Source of the DNA: an uncultured bacterium | GTDB lineage: Bacteria; Planctomycetota; UBA1135; GCA-002686595 | DNA: 44,219 nt | Direction: 5' to 3' | Assembly: GCA_937910685.1 (NCBI GenBank) | Contig: CALEMP010000179.1 | Coordinates: 1 to 44,219, forward strand | Part shown: piece by piece, positions 41,755 to 44,219 of the stretch | Numbering within the stretch: the first letter of the stretch is position 1 | How the letters are laid out: each line of letters starts with the position of its first letter | Position numbers and translations under genes: made by a program | Notes under the pieces: model-generated | What the model was told of the DNA's origin: nothing | Seen by the model: the letters and a program-made list of their open reading frames with translations, nothing else | The model's database searches: none

Positions 41755-44219
41755 ATGAAAAAGACATTCACTTTCGGCCTATTGGCTCTCTTGGCTTTCG
41801 CTGCCTTCTATCTCATCCGGTTTGGCTCTTTAATCGGCGAATCGAAGATGGTCGAGGAGCCCCTGCAGGTGACCTTCCGGGCATTGGAGCCTGTTCCCCT
41901 GGAAGGGTCCGAGCCAATCCCTGAAGTCCGGATTACGGAGGCGGCGCTGAGTGAGTCCGATACGGCGGACGAAGCTGCGGCACCTATTGAGCAAACCACA
42001 TGTCACGTGCGCTTTGTGGATCCTGACGGGTTTCCCGTGCGCGGGGTCAAGGCTTACTTTCACCGACACGAGGATACGGCCGCACTTTCGAATGGTTTGG
42101 GGGATGCCTCGGTGAGCAAGGCCGTGGGTGTACGGAATTCGTACTTAGGGCGGGGACTCTCTTACAGTCATCCGGACTTTGCCCCGGGGAGGGTCGACGC
42201 TAAAATCCCAGCGGGGGTCGAGACACAACTGGGAGAGGTGACGCTGCTGCCCGCGGGTTCGGTGGAGGTCTTAGTCTTGGATCCAGAGGGTGCGCCCCTT
42301 GCGGGAGCCGGGGTGCAGTGGACGGAATTTGGTGCCCACGATCAGATGCAGTCCCAGCTTGAGGAGGAGCGATTAGATGCCACGGCCGCTGGATTGAATT
42401 GGGGTAAGGTCTTTTCCCGTCAAGAGGTGCCGCTGACCAATGATCGCGGGATCACCTACTTGAATCGGATTCCAGAAGGCCAGATTCGGCTGTGGGCCGG
42501 GGCGAAGGGAATGGGGGCGGTTTGGTCGTCGCCGGTGGAAATTCGACGGGGGATGATGACCAGTCAAGTGACCTTGACCCTTGGGGTCATCAATTTCAAT
42601 AACTTCATTCGCGTGCATGTGCTTCGGCCCGATGGAGAACCCTGCGCACATGTACAGCTCAAGCATGAGTATCGGACTCCGTTTTCGTCGGGAAGAGGTT
42701 CGAGGGACCTGAATGAAGCGGGCTTTGGGGTGCTTGCTTGTGATTCCAAACGCACCTATGACCTCCGTGCAAATGATCGCCGGGGGCGTTATGCCAGCGT
42801 GCGGTATGAAGGCGCTGAGGGTGGAGATGACTTGGTGCTGCAATTGACCGAGGCCCAGTTTACCGAATTGCGGATCACTGTCGAGAACGGGCCGATGCAG
42901 ACCTTGAGCGTGGACGTTCTCGATAACGACCATGGCTACCTGCCTGGCCTGAAAAACATAGATCCCCTAGGGGAAACACAGCGTTTGGCCCTGCCGACGG
43001 AAGATTTCATGCTGGTCGTCAAGGCCGCTGGACACGAGGCTTTGGAACTCGGCCCCTTCCCTGGCCTCGAAACCCCGAAGGAGATCAGCATCCACTTGAA
43101 GGCGATTCCCACGATCTCTGGCCGTGTGCTTGCGAACGGTGAGCCTCTGGGTGAGGCAAGGGTGGAGCTTTACAAAATAAGGGATTTTGAAGGGAGGGTG
43201 AACGGCTATTCCACCCGGGTGGCCTCCAGTACCAAGGCGAATGGAGTCAGCCGTGGTAATGGGACCTTTGAATTGACCCTCCGAGCGTCTGGCCGGTACT
43301 TCTTGCGGGTAGAGGCCCCGGGCTACGCGCCTTTCGAGCAGGGCCCCTTCGGGATCGACGTGGATGAAGGACTTACAGGCCTCGAAGCAAACTTGACCCC
43401 CGGTGGCACGATTGAAGGTCAGGTCCTTGGACTCGCAGAAAATGCGGGACACATCGTGGTGGCTTCCCGGGGTGATGGAAAAGCAAGCACTACGCGCAGC
43501 GCTGGGGATGGTTCCTTTCGATTCGAACGACTGACCCCCGGCCCCTGGTATGTGGGTTTCGCTGAAGAGGAGATCTCACCCCGTTCCACTAGTGGTTCGA
43601 GCTCATCTGATCCTTTCCAGGAGTCCCAAATTAAAGTCAATTGCACTGTGGTCGAGGGCCAGATCACCAAGCACACATTGCTCCTCCCGGACGCAAACAG
43701 CAACCTGTTGGAGGGGACGTTGATGCTCGATGGCCTGCCGGCCAGCGGTTGGGTTGCGAGCATCCGCAAGGGGAGCGCCCTGACCATGACCTCCGGGCGA
43801 GCGGTGGAATGCGAGGTGGGCTCGGATGGGGCGTACCGGCTGCAAGCGCCTGAAGCGGGGGCTTACACCTTGGTCCTCCGACACCCCAATTCCATGGTCA
43901 TGCTGACCACCTCGGTGGACATCGGCGGCGCCCCAGCCACCCGTAAATGGGCCTTCCAAACCGGGGCCTTGCGACTGACCCAGATGGCCCCCGCGAGCGC
44001 CGAAAACCCGGTGGTCACGATGGTTCGAGGCACCCACGGGTCCATGAATCTGTTGATCGCCCCTCGCCCGGATGCGGCGGGCCCGGTACTCATCGGGGGG
44101 ATTCCGATCATGCCCAGTGAGCTGATCCAGCTGGATGTCTCTGGGTTCGGCGATCCGTTCACCGGTGGCAAGGTCCTCGCGGCAATTGAGCTTCTGCCTG
44201 GGGAGACCTTGGAAGTTGC
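41755..44219 (+). CDS. Carboxypeptidase-regulatory-like domain protein, 3' end outside the window
   Basis: The frame is open from the ATG at 41755 to the end: 821 codons with no stop. An N-terminal hydrophobic segment (MKKTFTFGLLALLAFAAFYL) anchors or exports it. The rest is a chain of beta-sandwich units with phrases such as FVDPDGFPVRGVKAY, DPEGAPLAGAGV, RPDGEPCAHVQL, ISGRVLANGEPLGEARV and GSFRFERLTPG, typical of carboxypeptidase-regulatory/SpaA-like domains. It has the same layout as the protein at 366-3002, and the shared phrase LRPDGEP supports common origin. A five-codon frame (41741-41758) ends by overlapping its start codon. The complete length and any C-terminal domain are unknown. 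Confidence 0.8.
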   Translation, partial: MKKTFTFGLLALLAFAAFYLIRFGSLIGESKMVEEPLQVTFRALEPVPLEGSEPIPEVRITEAALSESDTADEAAAPIEQTTCHVRFVDPDGFPVRGVKAYFHRHEDTAALSNGLGDASVSKAVGVRNSYLGRGLSYSHPDFAPGRVDAKIPAGVETQLGEVTLLPAGSVEVLVLDPEGAPLAGAGVQWTEFGAHDQMQSQLEEERLDATAAGLNWGKVFSRQEVPLTNDRGITYLNRIPEGQIRLWAGAKGMGAVWSSPVEIRRGMMTSQVTLTLGVINFNNFIRVHVLRPDGEPCAHVQLKHEYRTPFSSGRGSRDLNEAGFGVLACDSKRTYDLRANDRRGRYASVRYEGAEGGDDLVLQLTEAQFTELRITVENGPMQTLSVDVLDNDHGYLPGLKNIDPLGETQRLALPTEDFMLVVKAAGHEALELGPFPGLETPKEISIHLKAIPTISGRVLANGEPLGEARVELYKIRDFEGRVNGYSTRVASSTKANGVSRGNGTFELTLRASGRYFLRVEAPGYAPFEQGPFGIDVDEGLTGLEANLTPGGTIEGQVLGLAENAGHIVVASRGDGKASTTRSAGDGSFRFERLTPGPWYVGFAEEEISPRSTSGSSSSDPFQESQIKVNCTVVEGQITKHTLLLPDANSNLLEGTLMLDGLPASGWVASIRKGSALTMTSGRAVECEVGSDGAYRLQAPEAGAYTLVLRHPNSMVMLTTSVDIGGAPATRKWAFQTGALRLTQMAPASAENPVVTMVRGTHGSMNLLIAPRPDAAGPVLIGGIPIMPSELIQLDVSGFGDPFTGGKVLAAIELLPGETLEV

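Overview
The window looks like chromosomal DNA of a planctomycete. This is an inference from family content: sulfatases, a sulfotransferase, large secreted proteins with carboxypeptidase-regulatory-like, VCBS/FG-GAP, beta-helix and HAF repeats, a planctomycete-type cytochrome c fused to DUF2231, and a Ser/Thr kinase with TPRs. Many genes lack clear Shine-Dalgarno sequences. I could not run any search, so family names rest on motifs visible in the translations.

Layout. Bases 43-118 hold a tRNA-Gly(CCC). A membrane-anchored secreted protein follows (366-3002), then a convergent ECF sigma/anti-sigma pair (3016-4451). Divergent from the sigma gene is a redox cluster: cytochrome P460, cytochrome b562-like, and cytochrome c-DUF2231 (4791-6577). 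A decayed copy of the tRNA-Gly lies at 6643-6699. Bases 6821-17522 are an export-oriented region: two sulfatases, a beta-helix protein, a Spy/LTXXQ-like anchored protein, a DinB-fold protein, a sulfotransferase, a PhoD-type phosphatase and a VCBS-repeat protein. Bases 17610-20626 carry phosphofructokinase, a T4 DenV-type pyrimidine-dimer glycosylase and NAD synthetase. A small membrane-protein gene with an in-frame UGA (20648-20998), an FG-GAP protein, an SDR and a HAF-repeat protein follow.

Bases 25175-28661 are a rearrangement scar. The last 114 bp of the HAF region is repeated 3,373 bp downstream with one mismatch. Between the copies lie an ABC-2 exporter gene pair and what look like pieces of broken genes. 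Downstream are typA, an exonuclease-WYL fusion overlapping a Ser/Thr kinase-TPR gene, an unrecognised gene, a two-component system, a three-gene transhydrogenase operon (pntAA-pntAB-pntB), an anchored protein of unknown function, a hemolysin III/PAQR membrane protein, and the 5' part of a second large secreted protein that runs off the end.

How the genes may work together. The sulfotransferase and sulfatases suggest making and removing sulfate esters. Three secreted proteins with unrelated repeat domains share one C-terminal module of about 120-140 residues, which suggests a common sorting or attachment tail. The cytochrome genes form one transcription unit and may be controlled by the neighbouring ECF sigma factor, whose partner anti-sigma has four cysteines outside the membrane. 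The most unusual items are the duplication scar, the UGA-interrupted gene, the exonuclease-WYL/kinase operon, the P460-b562-DUF2231 cluster and the shared C-terminal module.
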